From the NCBI RefSeq assembly GCF_001590925.1, contig NZ_BCTU01000032.1:1-64000 (forward strand): a stretch of DNA of 64,000 bases, in the 5' to 3' direction. The notes under the pieces were generated by a model. The model did not search any database and was not told where the DNA came from. It saw only the letters and a list, made by a program, of their open reading frames with translations. Positions 21,013-31,367 of the stretch are shown piece after piece. The number at the start of each line of letters is the position of its first letter. Positions within the stretch are counted from its first letter, which is position 1. The position numbers and the translations under genes are program-made. The stretch is from Serratia plymuthica NBRC 102599 (lineage in GTDB: Bacteria > Pseudomonadota > Gammaproteobacteria > Enterobacterales > Enterobacteriaceae).

Positions 21013-21360
21013 TTACACACCCCACACTACGATTGTTCCGTACAGCAAATAGACCAGCAACACGACAACGATTGCCAGTTGCAACACCAGACGCACTGCC
21101 AGCGGTTTGACGTAGTCCGTCAACACCTGCCACAAACCGACCCAGGCGTGAACCAAAATCGACAGCAGCGTCAGCAGCGTGAACACTTTCGTAATAGAGG
21201 TGGCGAAGAAGCCGCGCCAGATTTCATAGGTGAGATCCGGAGCCGTGACGAAGAAGCCCAGGATATACAGCACGTACAGGGTGATGACGATAGCGGAAGC
21301 ACGCAGTAACAACCAGTCGTGTACGCCGTTGCGCCCTAATGCAGAAACATTGTTTACCAT
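21013..21360 (-). CDS. sdhD: Succinate dehydrogenase membrane anchor SdhD
   Basis: Anchor subunit that with SdhC binds haem b and ubiquinone. The 115-residue product has three membrane helices and the conserved [20 protein letters not shown] segment with the haem-ligand His and quinone-site Tyr. I chose the ATG at 21360 ([16 protein letters not shown]), which matches E. coli and overlaps sdhC by 7 bp; longer in-frame starts inside sdhC are not credible. Confidence 0.97.
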   Translation of the reverse strand: MVNNVSALGRNGVHDWLLLRASAIVITLYVLYILGFFVTAPDLTYEIWRGFFATSITKVFTLLTLLSILVHAWVGLWQVLTDYVKPLAVRLVLQLAIVVVLLVYLLYGTIVVWGV

Positions 21361-21743
21361 ACGAGGACTCCAGCCAGAACTGACAGCACGACGGTCAGAC
21401 CGATCGCCACCTGGGCGGAACGGGTACCGGCGGCTAAACTCTCTTCGATATAGCCAAAATCCATTAACAAGTGACGGATGCCACCGCAAATGTGATAGGC
21501 CAGCGCCGTGAGGATGCCCCAGAATATGAATTTGACAACGAAGCTATTCATGATGGCAGCAGCCTGCATGAAACCCTCTTGGGAAGAGAGAGACAAGCCC
21601 AGCAGCCAGAGGAGGATACCCACGGCAACGAAGGTAATTACGCCAGAGACTCGGTGTAAGATGGACGCTATCGCAGTTACGGGAAACTGAATCGTTTGCA
21701 GATCCAGGTTGACAGGTCTTTGTTTTTTCACGTTTTTGCCCAC
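21354..21743 (-). CDS. sdhC: Succinate dehydrogenase cytochrome b556 subunit
   Basis: First gene of the sdh-suc operon. The product is 129 residues with three membrane helices and the haem b ligand His84 in [12 protein letters not shown]. The start codon is GTG (protein [21 protein letters not shown]), in agreement with the length of E. coli SdhC. Its promoter region holds a CRP site. Confidence 0.96.
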   Translation of the reverse strand: MGKNVKKQRPVNLDLQTIQFPVTAIASILHRVSGVITFVAVGILLWLLGLSLSSQEGFMQAAAIMNSFVVKFIFWGILTALAYHICGGIRHLLMDFGYIEESLAAGTRSAQVAIGLTVVLSVLAGVLVW

Positions 21744-21979
21744 ACAGCTCTTATTATTTTCCTTCCTCCGGACCTGGGCGGGGATCAGACAGCGTTAAGA
21801 GCCAAAACCCTTACACGTCACACGCTTAAACCTCAACATCCTCTGAGCTTAAACGGTGCGCATTTATAACGCTGGGTGCTCCTACTTCAGGGTAATCCGG
21901 AGACCTGGCGGCAGTATAGGAGGATCACATTCTGATTACAATTCCCATACAATCTGTTTGGTAACATTTCCCCCGAACA

Positions 21980-21993
21980 GTGATTTACATCAC
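21980..21993. promoter_or_regulatory. CRP binding site
   Basis: GTGATTTACATCAC is a perfect GTGA-N6-TCAC inverted repeat, the core of the CRP consensus. It lies 237 bp upstream of the sdhC start and about 490 bp before gltA. CRP activation of sdh in E. coli supports the reading. Confidence 0.7.
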
Positions 21994-22144
21994 GGATTTC
22001 ACAATTGGCACAAAATTAATTATCTGATTTGACAAGAGATCAACATTTCCATTACATATAGGGGCACAAACGGTCCTATGATGCGCTATAGGTCAGCGGA
22101 TACACTTCCCCCAGTGTTCAAGATATGCAACAGTGTATTTGGCA

Positions 22145-22243
22145 GAACCTATCCCAATAGCCGTTTTTGCCGGTCATGTTTGCAACAAATCACCGCAGGT
22201 AAAAGCAAATAAGGCAGATAAAACAGCTTATTGGGATAGGTTC
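22145..22243. repeat. 99-bp palindromic element in the sdh-gltA gap
   Basis: GAACCTATCCCAATA (22145-22159) and TATTGGGATAGGTTC (22229-22243) form a perfect 15-bp terminal inverted repeat. The next GC/GC pair can extend the stem after a one-base bulge. The 69-base interior has no gene. The form fits a miniature inverted-repeat element. Both this unit and the one at 18391 begin with GAACCT, but the rest differs. I see no clear target-site duplication. Confidence 0.65.
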
Positions 22244-22478
22244 ATAAAACCCCCGAACACGTCGTAGGTACGATTAACAGAATATAACGAATTCCGATGA
22301 ATCGTTAACAACTGGTCACCCGCCTCGTTCGCCTGGTTAGCACTCTGTACCCTACCCGCGCAATTGCGCAGTCGCTCACAGAGTTAGCGTCCGCTCCATT
22401 TTTTGCGGGCAACCTGCGGAGAATTAAGGTATTTCAGTTGTTAGAGGTTTTTAAAATAAGGCGCTAAGGAGACAGTAA

Positions 22479-23771
22479 ATGACTGATAAGAAAGCGACGC
22501 TAACCATTAACGATGGTGAAGCTCCGATCGAACTGGGCGTATTATCCCCGACACTGGGCCCCGATGTCCTCGATGTCCGCGCTCTGGGCTCCAAAGGTTA
22601 TTTCACATTTGATCCCGGCTTTACTTCTACCGCTTCCTGCGAATCCAAAATCACCTTTATCGACGGTGACAAAGGCGTGCTGCTGCACCGCGGTTTCCCG
22701 ATCGAACAGCTGGCGAAAGAGTCTTCCTACCTGGAAGTGTGCTACATCCTGCTGTACGGCGAGACCCCGACCGCAGAAGAATTCGAGACCTTCAAAACCA
22801 CCGTAACCCGTCATACCATGATCCACGACCAGATTACCCATCTGTTCCGTGGCTTCCGTCGTGACTCGCACCCTATGGCGGTGCTGTGCGGCGTGACCGG
22901 GGCGCTGGCGGCGTTCTACCACGATGCGCTGGATGTGAACAACGAGCGCCATCGCGAGATCACCGCGTTCCGCCTGCTGTCCAAAATGCCTACCGTGGCG
23001 GCGATGTGTTACAAATATTCCCTGGGCCAGCCGTTCGTTTATCCACGTAACGATCTGTCCTACGCCGGCAACTTCCTGCACATGATGTTCGCTACCCCGT
23101 GTGAAGAATACGTGGTGAATCCGGTGCTGGAACGCGCAATGGATCGCATCCTGATCCTGCACGCCGACCACGAGCAAAACGCGTCCACTTCTACCGTACG
23201 TACCGCAGGTTCTTCGGGCGCTAACCCGTTTGCCTGTATTGCAGCCGGTATCGCCTCCCTGTGGGGGCCGGCGCACGGCGGTGCCAACGAAGCCGCACTG
23301 AAGATGCTCGAAGAGATCAAAACCGTTGAACACATCCCAGAGTTCATCAAGCGCGCGAAAGACAAGAACGATTCGTTCCGTCTGATGGGCTTCGGCCACC
23401 GCGTGTACAAGAACTACGATCCGCGCGCCACCGTGATGCGCGAAACCTGTCACGAAGTGCTGAAAGAACTGAACAAGAAGGACGACAACCTGTTGGAAGT
23501 GGCGATGGAGCTGGAACACATCGCGCTGAACGACCCGTACTTCATCGAGAAGAAACTGTACCCGAACGTCGATTTCTACTCAGGCATCATCCTGAAAGCG
23601 ATGGGTATCCCTTCTTCCATGTTCACCGTTATTTTTGCCATCGCCCGTACCATCGGCTGGATTGCACACTGGAACGAAATGCATGACGAAGGCATCAAAA
23701 TTGCCCGTCCGCGTCAGCTGTATACCGGCTATGCCGAACGTGATTTCAAATCCCAGCTGAAAAACAAATAA
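22479..23771 (+). CDS. gltA: Citrate synthase (type II)
   Basis: Condenses acetyl-CoA and oxaloacetate to citrate, the entry step of the TCA cycle; the enterobacterial enzyme is an NADH-regulated hexamer. The 430-residue product has the catalytic His motifs around [15 protein letters not shown] and [13 protein letters not shown], and the [13 protein letters not shown] segment. An AAGGAGA ribosome site precedes the ATG. It has its own terminator. Confidence 0.98.
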   Translation: MTDKKATLTINDGEAPIELGVLSPTLGPDVLDVRALGSKGYFTFDPGFTSTASCESKITFIDGDKGVLLHRGFPIEQLAKESSYLEVCYILLYGETPTAEEFETFKTTVTRHTMIHDQITHLFRGFRRDSHPMAVLCGVTGALAAFYHDALDVNNERHREITAFRLLSKMPTVAAMCYKYSLGQPFVYPRNDLSYAGNFLHMMFATPCEEYVVNPVLERAMDRILILHADHEQNASTSTVRTAGSSGANPFACIAAGIASLWGPAHGGANEAALKMLEEIKTVEHIPEFIKRAKDKNDSFRLMGFGHRVYKNYDPRATVMRETCHEVLKELNKKDDNLLEVAMELEHIALNDPYFIEKKLYPNVDFYSGIILKAMGIPSSMFTVIFAIARTIGWIAHWNEMHDEGIKIARPRQLYTGYAERDFKSQLKNK

Positions 23772-23801
23772 CGCCGCTTTACCCTACATAAAGCAGCACA
23801 G

Positions 23802-23830
23802 CGCCGCCCGATTGGGCGGCGTTTTTTTTT
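23802..23830 (+). terminator. gltA terminator
   Basis: An 8-bp perfect GC stem (23802-23809 with 23814-23821), GATT loop, then nine T. It starts 30 bp after the gltA stop codon and lies just before the end of the convergent nei gene. Confidence 0.95.
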
Positions 23831-23831
23831 G

Positions 23832-24623
23832 CTACTTTTGGCAACCGGGGCACCAATAAAACGGCCGTGACGACAGTTGGGTTCTGACAATCATCGCGCC
23901 GCAGCGCTCGCAAGGCTCACCGCTGCGGTGGAAAACCTTAAAGCTGAACAGTGCGCCATGATGGCGATTCTCATCCACCTGCCCGCGCGTCTGGTAAGAC
24001 AGGCGAGGCACCGCCAGCAGAGCCTGCGCCAGCCGCTGCAGCGTTTCCGGCATCAGGTCCTGTGGCCGGTGCTGTGGCGCCAGTTCCGCCTGCCAGAGAA
24101 TTTCGGCGCGCAGGTAGTTGCCCAACCCGGCAAGAAACCCCTGGTCGAGCAGCATGCCCCCCAATTGTCGGCGGCGAAACGCCGGCGACAGCAGCCGTTG
24201 TGCCACCATTGTCACCGTCAGCGACATATCCAGCACATCGGGACCAATGCGTTGCAAAAACGGATGTTGTTCAATCTCTTCGCGCGGGCCCAGGGTGATC
24301 TCCGAGGCGCTGTACAATAAAATCGCCTGCTGCGCCGTTTCCAGCCGCACGCGCAAATCACGCTTGGTATCCGGCGATTCTCCCGCTTTTGCCACTTTCC
24401 ACACGCCATACAGCTGGTTGTGGCTGTACATCGTCAGCCCGTTAGAAAAGTGGGTCAGCAGCGCCTTGCCGCGTGGCTCGATAGCAATGATACGTTCCCC
24501 GATTAACCGATCGCGGTAATGTTTAAGCTGGGGAAAAGCGAAGCCCACTTCCGTCAGCGGCTGGTCGATCACCGCCGCAGCCAGCGCATCCGCCGCCCGG
24601 CGAATTTCCGGTCCTTCCGGCAT
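23832..24623 (-). CDS. nei: Endonuclease VIII (DNA glycosylase/AP lyase)
   Basis: Removes oxidised pyrimidines from DNA and cleaves the abasic site. The 263-residue product has the N-terminal catalytic Pro-Glu ([10 protein letters not shown]), the conserved Lys in the PRGKALL loop, the H2TH region near [12 protein letters not shown], and a C-terminal zinc finger with CERCG and CPGC. In E. coli nei also directly follows pxpA; here pcp and two membrane genes come between. Confidence 0.96.
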   Translation of the reverse strand: MPEGPEIRRAADALAAAVIDQPLTEVGFAFPQLKHYRDRLIGERIIAIEPRGKALLTHFSNGLTMYSHNQLYGVWKVAKAGESPDTKRDLRVRLETAQQAILLYSASEITLGPREEIEQHPFLQRIGPDVLDMSLTVTMVAQRLLSPAFRRRQLGGMLLDQGFLAGLGNYLRAEILWQAELAPQHRPQDLMPETLQRLAQALLAVPRLSYQTRGQVDENRHHGALFSFKVFHRSGEPCERCGAMIVRTQLSSRPFYWCPGCQK

Positions 24624-24679
24624 ATTGCAACTCCTGAATTAGCCGGGCCTCCGCAGCGAGAGGCCCATAGAAAACACGA

Positions 24680-25324
24680 TTAATGCGTCGCGCCGCCAAC
24701 CACTTTCAGATCGTGCTCCACCTGCAACGCGATGGAGATAGCCAACTCCAGAGCGAACAGCACCGTCTGCGACGCCATGCTGGGTGCGCCAGGGTGGGCG
24801 GCAGCCTGCTCCGGCAGATAAGGGATATGAATAAACCCGCCCTTAATCTCTTGCTGGCCGTTTAACCGGTGCAACAGGCCGTACATCACGTGGTTGCAGA
24901 CATAGGTCCCGGCGGTTTGCGATACCGAAGCGGGTATGCCGGCTTCACGCATCGAGTTGACCATCGCCTTTATCGGCAAGGTGCTGAAATAGGCCGCCGG
25001 CCCGGCTTCAAGGATCGGTTCGTCGATCGGCTGCCGGCCCTGATTATCAGGAATGCGCGCATCATCGACGTTGATCGCTACCCGCTCTATAGTGATATCG
25101 GTGCGTCCTCCGGCCTGGCCGATGGCCAGTACCATCACCGGCTTTACCTCATCAATCGCCGCGTTCAGCACCTCAAGCGCTACGCCAAACACGCAGGGCA
25201 GCTGGCGCGCAATGATGCGCGTGCCAACAAATTCCCTGTCGTTCAGTTGCTTTACCACTTCCCACGAAGGATTAACGCGTTCTCCGCCAAAGGGCTCAAA
25301 GCCCGTAATCAATACCTTTTGCAT
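24680..25324 (-). CDS. pcp: Pyroglutamyl-peptidase I
   Basis: Cysteine peptidase (family C15) that removes N-terminal pyroglutamate from peptides, giving free 5-oxoproline. The 214-residue product starts [21 protein letters not shown], has the nucleophile Cys in [12 protein letters not shown] (about residue 144) and the catalytic His in AAHPGAPSM (about residue 167). It begins 8 bp after the DUF979 gene and lies in the same direction as pxpACB, whose products hydrolyse 5-oxoproline. Confidence 0.95.
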   Translation of the reverse strand: MQKVLITGFEPFGGERVNPSWEVVKQLNDREFVGTRIIARQLPCVFGVALEVLNAAIDEVKPVMVLAIGQAGGRTDITIERVAINVDDARIPDNQGRQPIDEPILEAGPAAYFSTLPIKAMVNSMREAGIPASVSQTAGTYVCNHVMYGLLHRLNGQQEIKGGFIHIPYLPEQAAAHPGAPSMASQTVLFALELAISIALQVEHDLKVVGGATH

Positions 25325-25332
25325 GGGTTCTC

Positions 25333-26352
25333 CTACAAAAACATCAGGAAATAAAGCAGGAACACGTTCACCAACAGCAACAGCGCCCCGGTCGGCACCT
25401 GCGCCTTGATCACCGCATTCTTGTCCGGCAATTCCAGCAACGCCGCCGGCACAATATTAAAGTTAGCAGCCATTGGCGTCATCAGCGTGCCGCAATAACC
25501 GGAAAACATGCCGATTGCCGCCATGACCGCCGGATTACCGCCGTGTTGCAGTACCAGGATCGGGATGCCGATACCGGCAGTGACGATCGGGAAGGCGGCG
25601 AAAGCGTTGCCCATCACCATGGTCAGCAGAGCCATGCCGATGGCGTAAACCGCCACGGCGATAAAGCGATTGTCGACCGCCAGGTATTCCTGGGTCAGAT
25701 GGGAAATCGCGGTGCCGACGCCGGCAGCAGTGAACAGCAGCCCCAGCGTGGCCAGAATCTGCGGCAAAATAAACGCCCAGCCGACCGAATCCAACAGACG
25801 ACGCGCTTCCTGTATCGGCTGCGAAAGGGTTTCACGAGTCATTCGCACCGCAATAATGCCGCCCAGCACCACACCCAGCGCCATCGAGAACAGCGTAATC
25901 AACGTGGCGTGATTGCCGCTGCCGAACACCGCCTGCTGCAGAGCCGGAATATTGTTGAACAGCAACACGCCGGCCACCGTCACCACCGGAATAGCCAGCG
26001 CAGGAATAAACAGCCGGTTCCCCAACCGTTTGGCACTTTCTTCACGCTGTTGCGGAGTACGTTGATGGTAGCTGCCAAGCCGCATCCCGCCGAAACCGGC
26101 GATCAATGCCATCACTATCACCACTACGCCGACGATGATATGCAGCATGCGTTTCTCATTGCTGCCCTCGCCCAACACGTCACCCAGCAGGCTGTAGGTC
26201 CAGTCGCCGACCAAAAAGACCAGGCCGTACAGCGCCCAAAACAGCCCGGTGGTGATGCGGCGCGGGTTGGCGCGATCGCGGAACGACATCACCGCCACGA
26301 TCAACAGCACCACGCCGGCCAGCCAGTAGAGATATTGTTGTTGGAAATTCAT
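25333..26352 (-). CDS. DUF979 family membrane protein
   Basis: Polytopic inner-membrane protein of 339 residues with about nine to ten hydrophobic segments. It resembles the DUF979 family, which is usually encoded beside DUF969, as here. The two genes overlap by 4 bp. The pair sits between pxpA and pcp, suggesting transport of pyroglutamate or pyroglutamyl peptides. That function is inferred from context; no transport motif was recognised. Confidence 0.8.
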   Translation of the reverse strand: MNFQQQYLYWLAGVVLLIVAVMSFRDRANPRRITTGLFWALYGLVFLVGDWTYSLLGDVLGEGSNEKRMLHIIVGVVVIVMALIAGFGGMRLGSYHQRTPQQREESAKRLGNRLFIPALAIPVVTVAGVLLFNNIPALQQAVFGSGNHATLITLFSMALGVVLGGIIAVRMTRETLSQPIQEARRLLDSVGWAFILPQILATLGLLFTAAGVGTAISHLTQEYLAVDNRFIAVAVYAIGMALLTMVMGNAFAAFPIVTAGIGIPILVLQHGGNPAVMAAIGMFSGYCGTLMTPMAANFNIVPAALLELPDKNAVIKAQVPTGALLLLVNVFLLYFLMFL

Positions 26353-27080
26353 TGGGCATCTCCTTTGGCCCGCAGCGCCGCCTGGTTAAGCTGCGCCAAC
26401 TCGGCGCTGAGTTGTTTGTCCATCCGGTAAAGCCGGAAGGCATGGATCAGGAAAGCGAAAATGGCGGTCGGAATGCCCCATAAAGCGATATGCAACGGCT
26501 CGGTCTGGATACCGCCTGACTCCAGCATAAAATTATGCATGAAGATGATCGCACCAAAGGCCACGAAGATGTCCTCGCCAAAGAACAGCCCGACGTTATC
26601 GGTGGCGGCAGACATGGCACGCAGGCGATGCCGCGTGCGTTCCGGCAACTCGCCGTAGCGATTTTCGGTTGCCCCTTCCGCCATCGGCGCCAGCAGCGGA
26701 CGCACCATTTGCGGGTGGCCCCCCAAGCTGGTCAGCCCCATGGCGGCGGTGATTTCACGCACAAACAGATAGACGATCAACAATCGCCCTGCAGTGGCGC
26801 TCTTGATCTTGGCGATCCACGCCTGCGCGCGCTCTTTCAGCCCGTGACGTTCCAGCAGACCTATTACCGCCAGCGGCAACAGCAGGATCAGCGGCAGATT
26901 CCGGGTATTGAGGAAGCCTTCACCCAGTTTTTCCAGAATGACGTCCAGCGGCATCAACGCCGCCAACCCGGTGATGATGCCGGCGGCAATCACCACCAGC
27001 ACTGGGTTGAAACGCAAAACAAATCCAACCACGATGGCGACAATGCCAATCAATGGCCAGAGATTAATGGCCTGTTCCAT
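26349..27080 (-). CDS. DUF969 family membrane protein
   Basis: Inner-membrane protein of 243 residues with about six hydrophobic segments, of the DUF969 type (LWPLIGIVAIVVGFVLRFNPVLVVIAAG). It is followed with a 4-bp overlap by the DUF979 partner, and the two probably form one transporter-like complex. It lies 55 bp downstream of pxpA. E. coli lacks this pair at this locus. Confidence 0.8.
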   Translation of the reverse strand: MEQAINLWPLIGIVAIVVGFVLRFNPVLVVIAAGIITGLAALMPLDVILEKLGEGFLNTRNLPLILLLPLAVIGLLERHGLKERAQAWIAKIKSATAGRLLIVYLFVREITAAMGLTSLGGHPQMVRPLLAPMAEGATENRYGELPERTRHRLRAMSAATDNVGLFFGEDIFVAFGAIIFMHNFMLESGGIQTEPLHIALWGIPTAIFAFLIHAFRLYRMDKQLSAELAQLNQAALRAKGDAQ

Positions 27081-27135
27081 GATCGTCCCTCGGTAGTTTC
27101 CAATCGTTTTTTAGAAGTGATGTTGTGTACTGCTC

Positions 27136-27873
27136 TTAATCTGCGCTGACGCTAATGCCCTCTACGGCGAAACGTTCGCGCAGCGTGCGGGCGAAACTCA
27201 ACGCATGTTCACCGTCGCCGTGCAAACAGACGGTTTCCGCCTGCACCGCCGCCCAGGTGCCGTCCTGCGTGCGCACCCGATGATGGCGTACCATTTCCAG
27301 CGTTTGCTCCAGCGCCAGTTCGTCGCTGGTGATCAGCGCACCCGGCTGACCGCGCGGCACCAGCGTGCCGTCGGCCTGATAACCGCGATCGGCGAACACT
27401 TCCTGCCGCGTCGCCAACCCCAGTTTCTCTCCGGCGCGGATAAGCTCGCTGCCCGCCAACCCCACCAGCCGCAGAGCGGGATCGACCGCCGTCACCGCCC
27501 GGGCGATGGCCTCCGCCAAAGCCGGTTCAACCGCTGCCTGGTTGTACAACATACCGTGCGGCTTCACATGCACCATCACCCCGCCTTCGGCACGGGCCAT
27601 CGCCGCCACCGCCCCCAGTTGATACACCACCTGCGCATACACCGTTTCCGGCGGCAGTTGCATGCGGGTACGGCCAAAGTTCTCGCGATCGGGGAAACTG
27701 GGGTGCGCGCCTATAGCCACACCATATTGCAGCGCCCAACGGACCGACTGACGCAGGGTTTGTGCATCGCCGGCGTGAAAACCGCAGGCAATATTGGCGG
27801 AACTGACCAGTTGCAACAGCGCTTCGTCATTGGCACAGCCTTCGCCGAGATCGGCATTCAGATCAACGAGCAT
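27136..27873 (-). CDS. pxpA: 5-oxoprolinase subunit A
   Basis: LamB/YcsF-family subunit of the ATP-dependent bacterial 5-oxoprolinase PxpABC, which converts 5-oxo-L-proline to L-glutamate. The 245-residue product starts [20 protein letters not shown] and has the family metal/active-site segments [20 protein letters not shown] and [10 protein letters not shown]. It overlaps pxpC by 11 bp. Confidence 0.96.
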   Translation of the reverse strand: MLVDLNADLGEGCANDEALLQLVSSANIACGFHAGDAQTLRQSVRWALQYGVAIGAHPSFPDRENFGRTRMQLPPETVYAQVVYQLGAVAAMARAEGGVMVHVKPHGMLYNQAAVEPALAEAIARAVTAVDPALRLVGLAGSELIRAGEKLGLATRQEVFADRGYQADGTLVPRGQPGALITSDELALEQTLEMVRHHRVRTQDGTWAAVQAETVCLHGDGEHALSFARTLRERFAVEGISVSAD

Positions 27874-28795
27874 CTAACCCCCAGGCAATTTGTTGGATAA
27901 AGCGATCCTGCTCGGCCTTGGCGCGTTGCGCCTCCGCCAGGGTACAGGGAACAAAGTGGATAGCCTCGCCCAGACGGATCTGCGCCAAATGGTAGAGATC
28001 GGCCTCGATCACGCAGGCAATGCGCGGGTAACCGCCGGTAGTTTGCGCATCGGCCATCAGCACGATCGGCTGGCCGTTATGCGGCACCTGCACCACGCCC
28101 GGCAGCAGGCCGTGCGACAGCATTTCGCGGTCGGTGGTGCGGCCCAGCGCATTGCTGCCGTGCAGGCGATATCCCATGCGGTTACTCTGCGGGCTGAGCT
28201 GCCAGGCGGTGCGCCAGAAAGCCTCCTGCGCCTCGGGGCTGAACTCGGCATACTCCGGTCCCGGCAAGGCGCGGATGCGATTATTGAACAACAGTTGCTT
28301 AACGCCACAGCTGTTTTGCGGCACGGAAACCGGCTTGCCCAACGGCAGGCTGTCGCCGTCTTTCAGGTTGCGCCCTTCCAGCCCGCCAAAAGCAGCTTTG
28401 ATATCGGTGCTGCGCGAGCCGAGCATTTCGGGCACGGTGATGCCGCCGGAAATCGCCAAATAGCTGCGCATGCCGCGTTTAGGCATGTTCATGACCAGCT
28501 GCTGGCCCGCTTTAACCGGGTAACGCCAGCCGGTCCACAGCGGTTTTTCGTCCAGTTTTGCATCGCAACCTGCCCCGGTCAGCGCGATCCACCCTGACTG
28601 GGTGAATTCGGCGCTGAATTGGCCAAGGGTGATTTCCAGCCCGGCATCACCTGGTGAATTCCCCACCAGCAGGTTGGCGATTTTCAACGCCGGCAGGTCA
28701 AGCGCACCGCCCTGGCTAACGCCCAGATGGCGGAAACCGCGACGGCCCGCGTCCTGTACCGTGGTGTAAATACCCGCACGCAGGATCTTCAACAT
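27863..28795 (-). CDS. pxpC: 5-oxoprolinase subunit C
   Basis: Biotin-dependent-carboxyltransferase-like subunit of 5-oxoprolinase. The 310-residue product has the family segments [20 protein letters not shown] and [16 protein letters not shown]. It overlaps pxpB by 7 bp, so pxpB-pxpC-pxpA is translationally coupled. The length matches E. coli YbgK. Confidence 0.95.
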   Translation of the reverse strand: MLKILRAGIYTTVQDAGRRGFRHLGVSQGGALDLPALKIANLLVGNSPGDAGLEITLGQFSAEFTQSGWIALTGAGCDAKLDEKPLWTGWRYPVKAGQQLVMNMPKRGMRSYLAISGGITVPEMLGSRSTDIKAAFGGLEGRNLKDGDSLPLGKPVSVPQNSCGVKQLLFNNRIRALPGPEYAEFSPEAQEAFWRTAWQLSPQSNRMGYRLHGSNALGRTTDREMLSHGLLPGVVQVPHNGQPIVLMADAQTTGGYPRIACVIEADLYHLAQIRLGEAIHFVPCTLAEAQRAKAEQDRFIQQIAWGLDAR

Positions 28796-29451
28796 ACGCC
28801 CTCCTTCTGCGGCACGAAGCGCACGTTATCGCCGGGGCGCAGCAGCGTCGGCGGCATGTCATAAGGGTTGAATAACGGCAGCGGCGTGCGTCCAATCAAC
28901 TGCCAGCCCCCAGGGGTGACCAGCGGATAAATGCCGGTCTGGCTGCCGCCGATACCAATGGAGCCTGCTGCCACCGCCAGACGCGGTTCGGCGCGGCGCG
29001 GCGTCGCCAATTTTTCCGGCATGCCGCCCATATAAGAAAAACCCGGCTGAAAGCCAAGGAAATAAACCACATAGGCCGCCGAAGAATGGCATTCCACCAC
29101 CTGCTGTGGCGTCATGCCGGTGTGGTGCGCCACCTCGTCCAAATCAGGCCCATATTCGCCGCCGTAGATCACCGGAATGTCCACCTGGCGCGATGGCGGC
29201 ATCAGACTTTCCTCGCTGTCCCAGCCCTGCTGCAACTGTGCCAACATCGCTTCGGCGTCGGCCTGTGGCGTATTGAGCAACAGCGTAAGATTGTTCATTC
29301 CCGGCACCACTTCAAGCACATCGGGATGATGATTAAATATTTCGGCCAGCGCCCAGATCCGCTGCTGGCTCGGCAGCGTCATCGGCGGCGACAGTTCAAG
29401 CACTATGGCTCTTTCACCCAACAGGTAATAACGCGCTCGTTGTCGTTGCAC
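28789..29451 (-). CDS. pxpB: 5-oxoprolinase subunit B
   Basis: Cyclophilin-like (KipI-type) subunit of 5-oxoprolinase. The 220-residue product has the [23 protein letters not shown] and [15 protein letters not shown] family motifs. I chose the GTG at 29451, preceded by AAGGAG at 7 bases and matching the start of E. coli YbgJ; the longer in-frame extension has no ribosome site and no similarity. Confidence 0.94.
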   Translation of the reverse strand: MQRQRARYYLLGERAIVLELSPPMTLPSQQRIWALAEIFNHHPDVLEVVPGMNNLTLLLNTPQADAEAMLAQLQQGWDSEESLMPPSRQVDIPVIYGGEYGPDLDEVAHHTGMTPQQVVECHSSAAYVVYFLGFQPGFSYMGGMPEKLATPRRAEPRLAVAAGSIGIGGSQTGIYPLVTPGGWQLIGRTPLPLFNPYDMPPTLLRPGDNVRFVPQKEGVC

Positions 29452-29555
29452 CTGATTCTCCTTAATTACCGCGATGAAAAACACACCAGTTATGCGTGAC
29501 GCAGCCCCGGCTGTCAATAGAACGCAACCATTGAAAAAATAAGGAATTAAGGCGC

Positions 29556-29593
29556 AAAAAGGATCCAGCCGGCGCGCAGGCCGGGCCAGATCC
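29556..29593 (-). terminator. ybgI terminator
   Basis: A long GC-rich inverted repeat (arms about 29561-29573 and 29580-29593) is followed leftward by five T (29556-29560), 10 bp after the ybgI stop codon. It separates ybgI from pxpB, so the pxp operon needs its own promoter in the roughly 100 bp before pxpB. Confidence 0.8.
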
Positions 29594-29603
29594 TGAGGAA
29601 AAA

Positions 29604-30347
29604 TCAGGCGGGGTTCGGGATATCGATAAAGGTCACGTTAAAACCATGATGCTGCGCCAGCCATTCCCCCAGCGCCTTCACACCGCCGCGCTCGGTGGCG
29701 TGGTGACCGGCAGCGAAGAAGTGAACGCCCATTTCCCGTGCAGTGTGGATGGTTTGTTCCGATACCTCGCCGCTGATAAAGGCGTCCACACCGAAACGCG
29801 CCGCGCTATCGATGAAACCCTGGCCGCCGCCGGTACACCAGGCCACGCGACGAATGTGCGCCGGCGCGTTATCGCCACAGTGCAGCACTGCACGGCCCAG
29901 TCGGCTCTCAATGCGCTGCTGCAACTCAGCGCCGGTCAGCGGTTGTTCAAACTCGCCGTGCGGCACCAGCGGTTCCACTTCACCGATAACGCGAATGCCA
30001 AGCAGGTGCGCCAGTTGCGCGTTGTTGCCCAGCACCGGGTGGGCATCCAGCGGCAGATGATAACCGTACAGGTTGATGTCATTGGTCAGCAGCGTTTTCA
30101 GCCGATTGCGTTTCATGCCGCGCACCGCCGGCGCTTCGTTTTTCCAGAAATACCCGTGATGCACCAGGATGGCGTCCGCCTGCTGCTCCACCGCCGCATC
30201 CAGCAGCGCCTGACAGGCGGTCACGCCGGTGACGATGCGCTTCACGTGAGGCCGCCCTTCTACCTGCAGGCCATTCGGCGCATAGTCCTGAAACGCGACG
30301 GTGTTCAGTTCGTTGTTGATCAGATTTTCCAGATCGAGGTTACGCAT
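29604..30347 (-). CDS. ybgI: NIF3-family metal-binding protein YbgI
   Basis: Member of the NIF3/GTP cyclohydrolase 1 type 2-like family, a dinuclear-metal toroidal hexamer of uncertain role. The 247-residue product has the family metal motifs [17 protein letters not shown] and [10 protein letters not shown]. It follows the phosphodiesterase gene by 17 bp, so the two are probably cotranscribed. Confidence 0.93.
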   Translation of the reverse strand: MRNLDLENLINNELNTVAFQDYAPNGLQVEGRPHVKRIVTGVTACQALLDAAVEQQADAILVHHGYFWKNEAPAVRGMKRNRLKTLLTNDINLYGYHLPLDAHPVLGNNAQLAHLLGIRVIGEVEPLVPHGEFEQPLTGAELQQRIESRLGRAVLHCGDNAPAHIRRVAWCTGGGQGFIDSAARFGVDAFISGEVSEQTIHTAREMGVHFFAAGHHATERGGVKALGEWLAQHHGFNVTFIDIPNPA

Positions 30348-30364
30348 AATCTTCTCTCTTCAAT

Positions 30365-31345
30365 TCAAAATGTTTGCCGGTCGCCCTGTGCCATCAGGAT
30401 AAACTTCACGCCCAGATCGTTGCCCTGATCCAACTGCTGTTTAATGGTAGCGCGCACGTCTTCGCCCTGCTTCAGGCTGGGTTTGATGTGGCTGATCACG
30501 ACCGGGAAATCCTTCAGCGAGCCTTCGCCGCCGCTGTACTGAGCCAGACTTTTCAGCTCTTTCAACAGCCACGCCGGCGTCAGGTGGCCGTACAGGTTTT
30601 TATCTTCAACGCCATTGGGGTAAGAGGTTTCAATAATCATCCCCTTCAGCTTTTTCTGTTCAATTAACGGCCCCAGCGCACGCCAGGCGGTATCCAGATT
30701 GCGCGACTGCTCGAGCGCATCCGGCCCGGTGTCGCCGAAATAGGCGAAAGATCCGCTGCGATCGGACACCAGCAGCATCGAGGAGGAATAACGATCGTGG
30801 CTGAGCGGATACATCACGCCGCTCAGGCCGGTGACGCCCAGGGTAAAGCGCTGCAGTGGCCGCACCGTTTGCAACCGATAGGTACCCAGCCGCGATCCGT
30901 TACCGGCGTCGGTGAAGTTTGGCCAAGCCTTCCAGTTAAAGTAATGATTGCGCAAGGTCAGGATGGTATCGGCCTGGGCATAAATATTTTTCTTGCCGTC
31001 CTCCGGCGAACCGATAATCAGCCCGGCCACGTGGTCCAGATGACCGTGGCTGATAAAGTAACCACCAATCAGTTGCCGGAACACGTAACCCTGAGGGGTA
31101 TAAGGCGCCGCCAGTTCGGGGGTCACCTGCGGGAAACTGCCTTTTTCCAGCCCTTTGGCAATGCCCGGCAACAGTGAACCGGCATCGAGCGCCAGGTACT
31201 GCGGCTGGTTGTCGCTGCGGATCAGATAGGATGTCAGATTGCCGTCGCTGACACCGCCGTCAACGCCAAGTGCTACCACGTCAAAGCCGGCCAGCGCCAG
31301 GGCTGAATAGCCGCTCAGGCACAGGGCCAGCACCTTGTTCATCAT
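30365..31345 (-). CDS. Periplasmic class II 3',5'-cyclic-nucleotide phosphodiesterase
   Basis: Metallo-beta-lactamase-fold phosphodiesterase of class II, the family of yeast PDE1 and Vibrio fischeri CpdP. The 326-residue product has a signal peptide (MMNKVLALCLSGYSALALA), so it should act in the periplasm or outside. Residues 100-105 (HGHLDH) plus VAGLIIGSP match the class II signature H-x-H-L-D-H, giving the metal ligands. The ATG at 31345 has AAGGAG 7 bases upstream; a longer frame into the photolyase gene is not credible. It lies 22 bp after phrB and before ybgI. E. coli has no such gene here. Confidence 0.88.
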   Translation of the reverse strand: MMNKVLALCLSGYSALALAGFDVVALGVDGGVSDGNLTSYLIRSDNQPQYLALDAGSLLPGIAKGLEKGSFPQVTPELAAPYTPQGYVFRQLIGGYFISHGHLDHVAGLIIGSPEDGKKNIYAQADTILTLRNHYFNWKAWPNFTDAGNGSRLGTYRLQTVRPLQRFTLGVTGLSGVMYPLSHDRYSSSMLLVSDRSGSFAYFGDTGPDALEQSRNLDTAWRALGPLIEQKKLKGMIIETSYPNGVEDKNLYGHLTPAWLLKELKSLAQYSGGEGSLKDFPVVISHIKPSLKQGEDVRATIKQQLDQGNDLGVKFILMAQGDRQTF

Positions 31346-31367
31346 TCTTTCGCTCCTTGCTGTTGGC

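Larger units (their letters stand above)
21744..22478. promoter_or_regulatory. sdhC-gltA divergent promoter region
   Basis: A 735-bp gap between divergent TCA genes, the arrangement found in E. coli. It contains the CRP-type site and the 99-bp palindromic element listed separately. No reading frame here is supported. Control by CRP and ArcA is known for this region in E. coli; only the CRP match is clear here. Confidence 0.75.
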
